In this document: positions 8,401 to 15,956 of the stretch, piece by piece | How positions within the stretch are numbered: position 1 is the first letter of the stretch | Layout: each line of letters opens with the position of its first letter | NCBI RefSeq assembly: GCF_000423665.1 | Contig: NZ_AUIK01000009.1 | Span: 310,001 to 374,000, forward strand | Source: Solirubrobacter soli DSM 22325 | GTDB lineage: Bacteria; Actinomycetota; Thermoleophilia; Solirubrobacterales; Solirubrobacteraceae | Reading direction: 5' to 3' | DNA: 64,000 nt | Translations under genes and position numbers: made by a program | The notes under the pieces: model-generated | Database searches by the model: none | What the model saw: only the letters and a program-made list of their open reading frames with translations | What the model was told of the DNA's origin: nothing

Positions 8401-9477
8401 TCAGGTGCGGAACGATCCGTCGACGAGCAGCGGTTCGCCGTCGACCGACAGCGTCCCGCCCGCGCGGAGGTCGCAGATCAGGTCCCAGTGCACGACGGAC
8501 TCGTTCGTTCCGCCGGTCTCCGGATAGGAGCGTCCGAGCGCGAGGTGCACGGTGCCGCCGATCTTCTCGTCGAACAGGATCGCGCCGATCGGGCGGTCGA
8601 TGCCGAAGTTGGTGCCGATGCCGAGCTCGCCGAGGAAACGCGCGCCCGGGTCCGTCTCCAGGGTCGCCTGGAGATACGCGTCGCCGCGCTCGGCCTTCGC
8701 GTTCACCACGCGTCCCTCGCGGAACTCGAGCGTGACGTCCTCGACGACCACGCCGCGCGGCGCGGTCGGGATCGTGAAGCGCACGACGCCTTCCGCGGAC
8801 GTCTCGTGCGGGCCGGTGAAGACCTCGCCGGAGGGCATGTTGCGCTTGCCGTCGGAGTTGACCCAGGTCCGGCCCTCGACGTTGAGCCGCAGGTCGGTGC
8901 CGGGGCCCTCGATGTGGATCTCGCGCCCCGGCGCCAGCCGCTCGATCAGCCCGGCCTGGAACGCGCGCAGCTCGCCCCACGCGGCGACCGGGTCGTCACG
9001 GTCCAGGAAGAGCGCCCGCTCGACGAACTCCTCGAGCTCCAACGTCCCCATCCCGGCCTGCTGGGCGGCGGCGGGGGTCGGCCACAGCGTGATCGCCCAG
9101 CGCTTGGTCATGCGGATCTCGCGCAGTGGTGCCTGCGCCCGCGCCCAGCGCGCCATCCGCGCCGGATCGACCGAGGCGAGCGCGTTGGCGTTGCCGGTGG
9201 CCTCGATCCGCAGGGTCGCGTCGATCTCGCGCAGCGCCGCGAGCTCCGCCGACGGGACGGAGTCCAGCTGCGTATCCGTGATCGCGCGCCAGAACTGCTC
9301 GGACTGGCCCGGAAGCGTCACGTCCAGCAGCGGCCACGCGCCGCGCTGGAGCACCGACCGCTGCAGCGCCAGCAGCAGCGGCGCCGCCAGCGTCGAGGAC
9401 GCGATCGCGATCTGCTGCCCCTCCTGGACCTCGAGGCAGTAGTCGGTCAGCAGCGCAGCGAAACCCTCGACGTTCAC
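8401..9477 (-). CDS. M29-family aminopeptidase (thermophilic metallopeptidase)
   Basis: 358 residues, close to the usual 360-410 of the family. The segments NMPSGEVFTGPHETSAEGVVRF and LGELGIGTNFGIDRP are characteristic of AmpS/AmpT (M29), which bind a two-metal centre through Glu, His, Tyr and Asp residues; HLALGRSYPETGG and NESVVHWDLICDL complete the C-terminal motifs. It should be cytosolic, releasing N-terminal residues from peptides. The GTG start is backed by GGAGG a few bases upstream and overlaps the stop of the preceding small gene as GTGA, so the two are translationally coupled. Confidence 0.88.
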   Translation of the reverse strand: MNVEGFAALLTDYCLEVQEGQQIAIASSTLAAPLLLALQRSVLQRGAWPLLDVTLPGQSEQFWRAITDTQLDSVPSAELAALREIDATLRIEATGNANALASVDPARMARWARAQAPLREIRMTKRWAITLWPTPAAAQQAGMGTLELEEFVERALFLDRDDPVAAWGELRAFQAGLIERLAPGREIHIEGPGTDLRLNVEGRTWVNSDGKRNMPSGEVFTGPHETSAEGVVRFTIPTAPRGVVVEDVTLEFREGRVVNAKAERGDAYLQATLETDPGARFLGELGIGTNFGIDRPIGAILFDEKIGGTVHLALGRSYPETGGTNESVVHWDLICDLRAGGTLSVDGEPLLVDGSFRT

Positions 9478-9827
9478 GGTGCCTCCATGTCCGGGAAGTG
9501 CTCGGCGAGATGCTCACGCAGGACGCCGCGGATCCAGCGCCGCTCCTCGGCCGAAGCGAAGCGATAGCGCCCGAGCAGCTCCTTCTGGCGCGTGATCGGC
9601 TCCGCCCCCGAGATGTCCCAGCGCACGGCCAGGCGCTCGAACAGGAACTCGACCGCGCGCTGCCACGCGTCCTCCTGGGAGAGGATGTTCCCGCCCGCGA
9701 CCTCGGCGTACTGGGCACGGGTGGCGGGCGTCAGCGCACCGCGCAGGACGAGCACCGAGCCGTGCTCGTCGCGGTACTCGGATTCAGGCGCGCGGATCTT
9801 CTCGCGGCGGCGGCCCTTCTTCGCCAT
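9474..9827 (-). CDS. Conserved-looking 117-residue protein of unknown function
   Basis: Not recognised. It begins with a basic segment (MAKKGRRREKIRAPESEYRD) and is otherwise a charged soluble protein without cysteines, membrane segments or a known motif (AWQRAVEFLFERLAVRWDISG; ERRWIRGVLREHLAEHF). Real coding is supported by a TANNNT -10 element (9835-9840 on the minus strand) seven bases ahead of its ATG and by the GTGA overlap with the M29 aminopeptidase gene. It shares a 25-base divergent promoter region with the MBL-fold gene. Confidence 0.7.
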   Translation of the reverse strand: MAKKGRRREKIRAPESEYRDEHGSVLVLRGALTPATRAQYAEVAGGNILSQEDAWQRAVEFLFERLAVRWDISGAEPITRQKELLGRYRFASAEERRWIRGVLREHLAEHFPDMEAP

Positions 9828-9834
9828 CGCTGGG

Positions 9835-9844
9835 ACGGTAGCGT
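9835..9844. promoter_or_regulatory. Bidirectional promoter: two opposite -10 boxes sharing a central TA
   Basis: The ten bases ACGGTAGCGT read TAGCGT on the plus strand (9839-9844, eight bases before the GTG at 9853) and TACCGT on the minus strand (9840-9835, seven bases before the ATG at 9827). The two hexamers overlap by the TA at 9839-9840, so polymerase cannot occupy both at once. The same geometry recurs at 32407-32416. Confidence 0.55.
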
Positions 9845-9852
9845 CCCCGCCC

Positions 9853-10845
9853 GTGCGGGACCGCAAGCCCACCAGAACACGTGACCACGGCCGCGGCGAA
9901 CGCGTGCTGTCCGGGATCTGGCGCCTGCGCCTGCCGCTCGAGCTGCCCAACGTCCCGCACTGCAACGCGTGGGCGCTGCGGGCGGGCGACGGGATCGTGC
10001 TCGTCGACACCGGCATGCACGACCGCGACTCGATGGGGAACCTCGAGCGTGCGCTCGGCGAGGCCGGCTTCAAGATCCGCGACATCAAGCTCGTGGTGAT
10101 CACCCACGCCCACATCGACCACTGCGGGCAGGCGCCGCCGATCGCCCACCGCGCCGGCTGCGAGGTGTGGATGCACCCGAACTGGAAACTGCACGCCGAG
10201 CACCCGCCGGACCTCGACGAGACGATCGAGGTCGCGCTGCTCAGCGGCGTGCCGGAGGAGCCGCTCGAGCGCTGGGCCCAGAAGCGGCGCGGCCAGGGGA
10301 CCGGCCAGGCCGGGACGCTCTCCAGCGACCGCGACCTCGTCCCCGGCGTCACGATCGAGACCGACGCCGGCGTCTGGAACGTGATCGAGACCCCCGGCCA
10401 CGCACCGTCGCACGTCTGCCTGCACCAGCCCGAGCAGCGCCTGCTGATCTCCGGCGACCACCTGCTCGGCCGCGTGTCGCAGTACTTCGACATCGGCTAC
10501 ACGCCGGACCCGGTGGGGGAGTTCCTGCACTCGCTCGACGTCACCGAGGCGCTCGACGCCCGGCTCGCGCTCGCCGGCCACGCCCGGCCGTTCACCGAGG
10601 TCCCCGGCCACATCCAGGCCAACCGCGACCTGATCGCGCGCAACCTCGACGCCGTCCGCGCCTCGCTCGACGGCGGTGAGCGCACCGCGTACGAGACCGC
10701 GCGGGCCGTCTACGGGGAGCAGTTCACCGAGGAATTGGCCAGCTGGCAGATGACGATGACGACCGCCTGGCTGACCCATCTCGAGCGTCTCGGCGAGGTC
10801 GAGAAGACCGCCGGCGACGTCGAGCACTGGCACATCGCCTCATAA
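9853..10845 (+). CDS. MBL-fold metallo-hydrolase
   Basis: 330 residues. The metallo-beta-lactamase signature HAHIDHCG provides the first metal ligands, with further ligand motifs ETPGHAPSHVCL and ISGDHLLG, and a late LAGHARPF histidine. An N-terminal beta-strand region (LELPNVPHCNAWALRAGDGIVLVDTG) is typical of the glyoxalase II-like/MBL hydrolases. A C-terminal helical extension (TAWLTHLERLGEVEKTAGDV) resembles the winged-helix tail of the LACTB2/BLACT group. The likely activity is hydrolysis of a thioester, lactone or phosphodiester; the substrate is undefined. The start is taken at GTG 9853 because a -10 box lies eight bases upstream; a GTG at 9904 is the alternative. Confidence 0.85.
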   Translation: MRDRKPTRTRDHGRGERVLSGIWRLRLPLELPNVPHCNAWALRAGDGIVLVDTGMHDRDSMGNLERALGEAGFKIRDIKLVVITHAHIDHCGQAPPIAHRAGCEVWMHPNWKLHAEHPPDLDETIEVALLSGVPEEPLERWAQKRRGQGTGQAGTLSSDRDLVPGVTIETDAGVWNVIETPGHAPSHVCLHQPEQRLLISGDHLLGRVSQYFDIGYTPDPVGEFLHSLDVTEALDARLALAGHARPFTEVPGHIQANRDLIARNLDAVRASLDGGERTAYETARAVYGEQFTEELASWQMTMTTAWLTHLERLGEVEKTAGDVEHWHIAS

Positions 10846-10848
10846 ACT
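10843..10848 (+). promoter_or_regulatory. -10 element TAAACT of metF
   Basis: TAAACT begins in the stop codon of the MBL-fold gene and ends seven bases before the metF ATG, predicting a leaderless transcript. Confidence 0.5.
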
Positions 10849-10855
10849 CGACGCG

Positions 10856-11764
10856 ATGCGTATCGACGAGCGGATCGCGAGCGGGGCCGAGCCGGCCTTC
10901 TCGTTCGAGTTCTTCCCGCCCAAGACCGACGAGGGCGAGGCCAACCTGGCCGCCGCGCTCACCGAGCTCGCGCGGCTGGAGCCGACGTTCGTCTCGGTGA
11001 CCTACGGCGCCGGCGGCACGGCCGCCCAGCGAGGCAAGACGATCGACATCGTCAGCCGCATCAAGGCCGACCACGGCCTGGAGGCGATGGCGCACTTCAC
11101 CTGCGTCGGCGCGTCGGTGGACGAGCTGCGCACCGTGCTGGACCGGATGCGCGACGCCGGGATCGAGAACGTGCTCGCGCTGCGCGGCGATCCGCCCGCC
11201 GGCGTGGACGCGTCCGACTGGACCGCGGCCGAGGGCGGCCTGCGCTACTCGCGCGAGCTGATCGAGCTGATCCGCGCGGACTACGACTTCGCGGTCGGCG
11301 CCGCGTGCTTCCCGGAGGTCCACCTCGCGGCCGAGTCGGCGGACACGGACCTCAAGTACACCCGCGAGAAGGTCGACGCGGGCGCGAAGTTCCTGATCAC
11401 CCAGCTGTTCTTCGACAACCAGCTCTACTACGACTTCGTCGCCCGCTCCCGCGAGGCCGGCATCGACGTCCCGATCATCCCGGGCATCATGCCGATCACC
11501 AACGTCGCCCAGATCCGCCGCTTCACGCAGATGTGCGGCGCGTCGATCCCGGCCGGCCTGCTGCGCGAGCTCGAGCTGCGCTCGCACGAGCCCGACGCGG
11601 TCGCGGACTTCGGCGTCGCCTACGCGACGATGCAGTGCGCCGACCTGCTCGCGAACGGCGCACCGGGCATCCACTTCTACACGCTCAACCGCTCGCCCTC
11701 GACGCGGGCGATCCTGAGCGCGCTGCGCTGCATGGCGCCCTGGCGCCGCGCGGTCATCGCCTAG
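10856..11764 (+). CDS. metF: 5,10-methylenetetrahydrofolate reductase
   Basis: 302 residues, a normal length for bacterial MetF. It reduces methylenetetrahydrofolate to 5-methyltetrahydrofolate with NAD(P)H and FAD, supplying methyl groups for methionine synthesis in the cytosol. Family landmarks are FSFEFFPPKTDEGEANL at the N-terminus, VSVTYGAGGT, HFTCVG, NVLALRGDPP, AACFPEVHLAAES, FLITQLFFDN and PIIPGIMPI. The ATG is preceded by a TAAACT -10 box at seven bases and no Shine-Dalgarno sequence. Its last 11 bases overlap the convergent gene. Confidence 0.95.
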   Translation: MRIDERIASGAEPAFSFEFFPPKTDEGEANLAAALTELARLEPTFVSVTYGAGGTAAQRGKTIDIVSRIKADHGLEAMAHFTCVGASVDELRTVLDRMRDAGIENVLALRGDPPAGVDASDWTAAEGGLRYSRELIELIRADYDFAVGAACFPEVHLAAESADTDLKYTREKVDAGAKFLITQLFFDNQLYYDFVARSREAGIDVPIIPGIMPITNVAQIRRFTQMCGASIPAGLLRELELRSHEPDAVADFGVAYATMQCADLLANGAPGIHFYTLNRSPSTRAILSALRCMAPWRRAVIA

Positions 11765-12740
11765 TCAGATACAGCGCGCCCTTGCGGGCGGTGACGAACT
11801 GCAGGACGCCCGGCTTCGCCGTCCACACCGGCACGGCGGAGTCCGAGGCGAAGCGGGGCTTGGCGAACGTGCCGCCGGCGCCGCGGACGGCGGTGTAGGA
11901 CTTGTTGAAGTTGCGGCGGAAGACGAGCACCTGCTTGCCGGAGCTCCAGGTGAACAGCTGCGGGTTCCGGCACGCGGTCCCGCACAACTTCACCACGTCC
12001 GCCCCGACGCGGACGGTGCGCGAGCCGTCGGCGAGCCAGACGCGCGGGTCGCTCGCGGGCGGGGCCGGCGGTGCGATCGCACTGAACGTCGCGCCGTTGC
12101 TCTGAGCGGCGCCGGTCGCGTGGCCGGGTTGGACGTCCGGGCCCTCGCTCGGAGGGCCCCAGCTCACCACCGCAGTGCCGTCGGCGGCGATCGGCGAGAT
12201 CGACAACCCCGGCATGCGTTCGCCGGAGGCGAGCAGCTGCTGCGCGGCCGAGAACTCCTCGCCCGGGGTTCGGACCGTCGCGAGCACCGCGCCCGTGGGC
12301 GTCGCGGCCGTGATCACGACTGTGCCGGACGTGTTCGCGGAGAGGTCCCAGCCGGGGTGGTCGATGTCGCCCTCCCAGACCGTCTCGACCCCGGACAGCA
12401 CGGCGTGCGCGGCCCCGATCTTCCCCGTCCGGTCCCACGTGCGCACGTAGACCGCGGTGGTGGTGTCCCACGCGACCAGGCCCGCGCCGTTCTCGAGCTG
12501 CGCGAAGCGGACGGCGTTCGGGCGCAGGCCGGCGAGCGTCGCGGTGTGCCAGCGCGTGCCGCGCACGGCGAGCCGCGCGCCGTCGGCGTTCGACACCGCC
12601 ACGGCCACCCGCTGGCCTTGACCGGAGGACGCGACCACGGACCCCGCCTTGAGCGGGACGCGATCGTCGGCCCGGGCCGACGGGGTCAGGAAAGTCAGAG
12701 CGATGACGCTCACCGCGAGTGCTTGCAATCCGTTGCGCAT
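11754..12740 (-). CDS. Secreted protein of unknown function (beta-rich)
   Basis: 328 residues. A Sec signal peptide is clear (MRNGLQALAVSVIALTFLTPSARA). The mature part consists of repeated short strands with Gly/Asp turns (for example GLVAWDTTTAVYVRTWDRTGKIG, LATVRTPGEEFSAAQQL, and GKQVLVFRRNFNKSYTAVRG), suggestive of a beta-propeller but without a recognisable WD or Kelch signature. No catalytic motif is seen. A TACGTT box ten bases before the ATG (12756-12751) may be its -10. It converges on metF with an 11-base overlap. Confidence 0.75.
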   Translation of the reverse strand: MRNGLQALAVSVIALTFLTPSARADDRVPLKAGSVVASSGQGQRVAVAVSNADGARLAVRGTRWHTATLAGLRPNAVRFAQLENGAGLVAWDTTTAVYVRTWDRTGKIGAAHAVLSGVETVWEGDIDHPGWDLSANTSGTVVITAATPTGAVLATVRTPGEEFSAAQQLLASGERMPGLSISPIAADGTAVVSWGPPSEGPDVQPGHATGAAQSNGATFSAIAPPAPPASDPRVWLADGSRTVRVGADVVKLCGTACRNPQLFTWSSGKQVLVFRRNFNKSYTAVRGAGGTFAKPRFASDSAVPVWTAKPGVLQFVTARKGALYLTRR

Positions 12741-12750
12741 ATGTGATCCA

Positions 12751-12756
12751 AACGTA
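12751..12756 (-). promoter_or_regulatory. -10-like TACGTT of the secreted-protein gene
   Basis: TACGTT on the minus strand ends ten bases upstream of the ATG at 12740, predicting a leader of only a few bases. Confidence 0.35.
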
Positions 12757-12779
12757 GCCGCGCGGCGCGGGTTGCGGGA

Positions 12780-14099
12780 TTACGGTGTCGTGCGGCGGAC
12801 GCGCGGGAGGTCGCGGTCGGCGGCCTCGATCAGGTCCATCACGTCGGCTCCGTCACTCGCCACCGCGGCACCGACGGAGAGGCCGACCGGCGGGTCGGCC
12901 GTGACCAGCTCGACCGGCAGCGCGGCCTCGACGTCCTCGGCCATCGCGGTCGCCGCGGCGCGGCCGAGATCCTCGCTCCCGGCGACCCAGACGCCGAACT
13001 CGTCGCCGCCGAGCCGGCCCGCGAGGCCGTGGCGGGCGAGGACGCGGGCGACCTCGGTCAGGACGAGGTCGCCGGAGCGGTGGCCGTGGGCATCGTTGAC
13101 GCTCTTGAACGCGTCGACGTCGCAGATCAGCAGCGAGCCCTGCGTCCCGGCGTCGAGCTCGCGGCGGACGGCGTCGATCCAGCTGCGCCGGTTGTGCAGG
13201 CCGGTCAGGTCGTCGGTGTGGGCGACCGCCTCGAGGCGGCCGACGGCCTCGCTGAGGTCCCCCGCGGCGCCGGTGGGGGCGACGCCGGCGCGCTCGGCGA
13301 CGTCGTCGAGCAACTCGGTCCCGGCGTCGAGCTTCTCCAGCGCGATGCCCAGCAGCGTGCGGTCGACGTCGTTGCCCGCCAGCAGGTGCGCGACGGCGTC
13401 GGCGATCTGGACGCAGGCCGCCTCGCGGGTCGGTGAGGCGAGGCCGGTCGGGCCGCCATGGTGGTAGGCGATCGCCTTCGTGACGGCGTCGTCGGGCTCG
13501 GTGAGGCCGACCAGGAGCGCTCCCGCGGCGGCGTGGTCGAGGCCGAGGCGCTTGCGCTCGAGCGCGGCGCGGGCGGCGCCGACGGGCTCCTCGGCCGCGA
13601 TCTCCTCCAGCGCGACGACGCCGAACGCGGCGGGCATCAGCAGCTTGCCGACGTCGTGCAGCAGCCCGGCGAGGTGGGCGGTGTCGGTGTGGGCGCCGCG
13701 CAGCTCGGCGGTCGTGTACGCGTAGGCGGCGACGGTGACGGCGTGGACGTGCAGCTGGCCGCGGCTCAGGTGCGCGCCGCCCGGGAAGCGCTCGAGGAAG
13801 CGGTAGGTGGCCGCCTCCAGCGCGATCCGCACGAGGGCGCGGCGGCCCAGCAGCGTGACCGCCTGACGGATCGTGCGGGCGCGGATCGGGCGTGCGTTGG
13901 CGGCGGAGTTGGCGTAGCGGAGGAGGTTGGCGGCGAATGCCTCGTCGGACTCGATCACCGCGACGAGGTCGCTCGTCGTCCCGTTCGGGTCATCGGCCAG
14001 CGTGCGGATGCGCGCCACGGTCCCGCCGAGCACGGGGAGCGGGCCGATCCGCCGGAGGGCGTCGTGCACGCGCGTATCGGGCTTGGAGAATCGGGGCAT
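12780..14099 (-). CDS. HDOD-GGDEF signalling protein (candidate diguanylate cyclase)
   Basis: 439 residues, no membrane segment. Residues about 15-215 form an HDOD domain (VIESDEAFAANLLRYANSA, IRQAVTLLGRRALVRIALEAA, LAGLLHDVGKLLMPAAFG, YHHGG); this example keeps an HD-like HDVGK and a later HH, unlike many HDOD proteins. Residues about 290-425 form a GGDEF domain with HTDDLTGLHNRRSW and an intact active-site RLGGDEFG, so c-di-GMP synthesis is plausible. The usual C-terminal AD(x)ALYxAK ending is altered to AADRDLPRVRRTTP, so the last helix may be degenerate. No other c-di-GMP gene is visible in the window. Confidence 0.88.
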   Translation of the reverse strand: MPRFSKPDTRVHDALRRIGPLPVLGGTVARIRTLADDPNGTTSDLVAVIESDEAFAANLLRYANSAANARPIRARTIRQAVTLLGRRALVRIALEAATYRFLERFPGGAHLSRGQLHVHAVTVAAYAYTTAELRGAHTDTAHLAGLLHDVGKLLMPAAFGVVALEEIAAEEPVGAARAALERKRLGLDHAAAGALLVGLTEPDDAVTKAIAYHHGGPTGLASPTREAACVQIADAVAHLLAGNDVDRTLLGIALEKLDAGTELLDDVAERAGVAPTGAAGDLSEAVGRLEAVAHTDDLTGLHNRRSWIDAVRRELDAGTQGSLLICDVDAFKSVNDAHGHRSGDLVLTEVARVLARHGLAGRLGGDEFGVWVAGSEDLGRAAATAMAEDVEAALPVELVTADPPVGLSVGAAVASDGADVMDLIEAADRDLPRVRRTTP

Positions 14100-14144
14100 C
14101 CGCGTACGTCATCGGCGTTCGCGCGGGCGTGGTTGAGCGCCCGC

Positions 14145-14441
14145 TTACGGGCCGGTTCTTGGTGTGCTGGGCTCGATGTCGAGGGCGTGGGCCACCTGGG
14201 GATGGCCGTCCTGTTGCCAGGCCACGTCGACCTGGTCGTTGCGTCTGTAGGTCCCGATACCCCATGCGCCCCAGAACCAGCGCCAGAAGCCGAGCTTTCC
14301 CTCCTTGATCAGCTCCCGCGAGAAGACCAGCGCGCCGCCGGCGACCCGGTAATCGCGGCCGAGCTCCTGCGGGACGCCGTTCACGAAGACGGTGAACGGC
14401 TCGCGCACGCCAGGGGGTAGGGGGACTCGTGACTCCTCCAT
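14145..14441 (-). CDS. Small conserved-type protein of unknown function
   Basis: 98 residues from the ATG at 14441. It has no signal peptide but a tryptophan-rich central patch (KLGFWRWFWGAWGIGTYRRND) after a beta-rich segment (FTVFVNGVPQELGRDYRVAGGALVFSR). I do not recognise a named family. It lies divergent to the YgjP-like peptidase gene with a 49-base gap and shows normal high third-position G+C, supporting real coding. Confidence 0.6.
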   Translation of the reverse strand: MEESRVPLPPGVREPFTVFVNGVPQELGRDYRVAGGALVFSRELIKEGKLGFWRWFWGAWGIGTYRRNDQVDVAWQQDGHPQVAHALDIEPSTPRTGP

Positions 14442-14490
14442 GAGCGCCTGATCATCGCATCCGAGCGGCGCTCTACCCTCGTGGGCCGCC

Positions 14491-15141
14491 GTGTCCGTGC
14501 CGTATCGCATCCGTCGCTCCGATCGCGCCCGGCGCATCCGGGTCAGCGTCGGCAACGACGGCGAGGTCGAGGTGGTGCTGCCGAAGCGCTCGCCCGAGCG
14601 TCACGCGGAGGAGGCGGTCAAGCAGCTGGGGCCGTGGATCGAGCGGCGCCGGCGCGCGGTCGCGCGCGCCGTCTCCGAGATGAGGCGCGCGCCCGGGACG
14701 GTGCCCTACCTCGGCGAGACCCTGCGCCTCGTGCCCGACGCGGCCCGCACGCGGGTGCACCGGCGCGGCGACACGCTGTTCGTGCCCGCCCACGGCATGG
14801 AGGAGGCGCTCGAGCGCTGGTATCGGGCCCGGGCCCGCGAGGAGGTCGCCGTGCGGCTGGACGCGGCGGTCGCGCGGTACGGGACCTCGTACACGACGCT
14901 GACGATCCGCGGCCAGCGGACCCGCTGGGCCTCGCGCTCCTCGTCAGGCGGGATGTCGTTCAACTGGCGGCTGCTGCTCGCCCCGCCCGAGATCCTCGAC
15001 TACGTGGTCGAGCACGAGGTCGCCCACATCGAGATCATGGACCACTCGGCGCGCTTCTGGAGGCTGCTCGCGTCACGCTCGCCGCGCTGGCGCGAGCACG
15101 CGGCGTGGCTCAAGCGCTACGGGTCGACTCTGACTCTGTAA
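14491..15141 (+). CDS. YgjP/M48-like zinc metallopeptidase (DUF45)
   Basis: 216 residues. It carries the signature of the YgjP/SprT-related DUF45 family: TRWASRSSSGGMSFNWRLLLAPPEILDYVVEHEVAHIEIMDHSARFW. HEVAH supplies the zinc-binding HExxH and MDHSARFW the third ligand histidine. The N-terminal RIRRSDRARRIRVSV is also typical. It is cytosolic; in some bacteria the family sits in restriction-modification loci, but no such genes are near. The start is a GTG (14491), with a TACCCT box at 14474-14479. Its last 32 bases overlap the 3' end of the convergent small gene. Confidence 0.85.
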   Translation: MSVPYRIRRSDRARRIRVSVGNDGEVEVVLPKRSPERHAEEAVKQLGPWIERRRRAVARAVSEMRRAPGTVPYLGETLRLVPDAARTRVHRRGDTLFVPAHGMEEALERWYRARAREEVAVRLDAAVARYGTSYTTLTIRGQRTRWASRSSSGGMSFNWRLLLAPPEILDYVVEHEVAHIEIMDHSARFWRLLASRSPRWREHAAWLKRYGSTLTL

Positions 15142-15454
15142 CGGCGCGCCGGAGCGCGTCGAGCGGGCTCTCGCCGCGCTCGGGCTCGATCACTGCGCGG
15201 CGCAGCCGACCCGTCCACGCCACCGCGGTCCCGTCGCCGTGGACGTCGAGCCCCGCCCGCACGCCATCGCCCTTGAGCTCGATCCGCAACGCGACGAGGT
15301 CGCCCGGCTCGTAGCGCCGGCTCACGAACTCCACGGCGTTGCGCCGCGTCGCCGTGGTCGCGTACGCCTCGAGGGTGTCGAGCGCCTCCGTGAGCGTGTC
15401 GCGCGTGGCCTTCTCGACCTGCGGGCCGCGCCGGACCGTCAGCCGGTAACTCAC
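15110..15454 (-). CDS. 114-residue protein of unknown function, coupled to the SSI-like lipoprotein
   Basis: It starts at GTG 15454, which overlaps the stop of the upstream lipoprotein gene as GTGA. The sequence (SYRLTVRRGPQVEKATRDTL, LEAYATTATRRNAVEFVSRRYEPGDLVALRIELKG) is soluble, charged and beta-alpha in character, with no signal peptide or cysteine. Family not recognised. The strict coupling to the SSI-like lipoprotein argues for a shared role, yet the partner is exported and this protein appears cytosolic. Confidence 0.65.
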   Translation of the reverse strand: MSYRLTVRRGPQVEKATRDTLTEALDTLEAYATTATRRNAVEFVSRRYEPGDLVALRIELKGDGVRAGLDVHGDGTAVAWTGRLRRAVIEPERGESPLDALRRAVTESESTRSA

Positions 15455-15852
15455 CGGACCTCGGCCAGGAGCGCCTTGACCCGGTCCCAGCGCTCGATCT
15501 CGCAGCCGTCCGTGCGGCTGAAGGTCGCGTTGATCTCCTCGCCCCGGATCGTGCCCTTGATCGTGGCCTCCTCCGGCCCGCCGTAGATCTGCGTGCACGC
15601 GACGTTCCCGTCGGTCGGCCGGATGTCCGCCGCCGAGATGCCCGCCGCGGCCCCGCAGGCCTGGCTGTCGGTCGGCTTCGCGCATTTGAGCTCGAGCACC
15701 TGCGGCTCCTGCCCGCCCTTTCCCCCGTCGCGATCCACGGTCACGGTGAGGTTCGCGAGCTCGCCGGTCGGCCCGCCGGCCTGCGACGGCTCGTCGGACC
15801 CGCACCCGGCAAGGGCGGCGGCGAGGACGAGGGCCAGCGCGGCGCGACGCAT
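15451..15852 (-). CDS. Lipoprotein resembling SSI-type (I16) serine protease inhibitors
   Basis: 133 residues. The lipobox LAGC (ALVLAAALAGCGSD) marks an extracytoplasmic lipoprotein. The mature domain has a cysteine pattern like Streptomyces subtilisin inhibitor: LELKCAKP, SQACGAAAG, VACTQIYGGPEEATIKGTIRG and FSRTDGCEIERW, i.e. four cysteines after the lipid Cys and the central C-x(2)-YGGP-x(3)-I-x-G core. The SSI reactive loop cannot be assigned with certainty, so inhibition is an inference. Secreted subtilase-fold and other peptidases occur elsewhere in the window. Start chosen at ATG 15852 because the signal peptide begins there and a TACCCT -10 box lies seven bases upstream. Confidence 0.68.
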   Translation of the reverse strand: MRRAALALVLAAALAGCGSDEPSQAGGPTGELANLTVTVDRDGGKGGQEPQVLELKCAKPTDSQACGAAAGISAADIRPTDGNVACTQIYGGPEEATIKGTIRGEEINATFSRTDGCEIERWDRVKALLAEVR

Positions 15853-15859
15853 GAGGCTC

Positions 15860-15865
15860 AGGGTA
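15860..15865 (-). promoter_or_regulatory. -10 element TACCCT of the SSI-like lipoprotein gene
   Basis: TACCCT on the minus strand ends seven bases before the ATG at 15852, predicting a leaderless transcript for the two-gene unit. Confidence 0.5.
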
Positions 15866-15956
15866 GTGGTCCATCCGTCCAGCGCCACTTGCGGCGCGCT
15901 CGGCGGTTCACATAGGGTTCCCTGACTGTTCTCGCGATCTGATCGGTGGTACTGCC

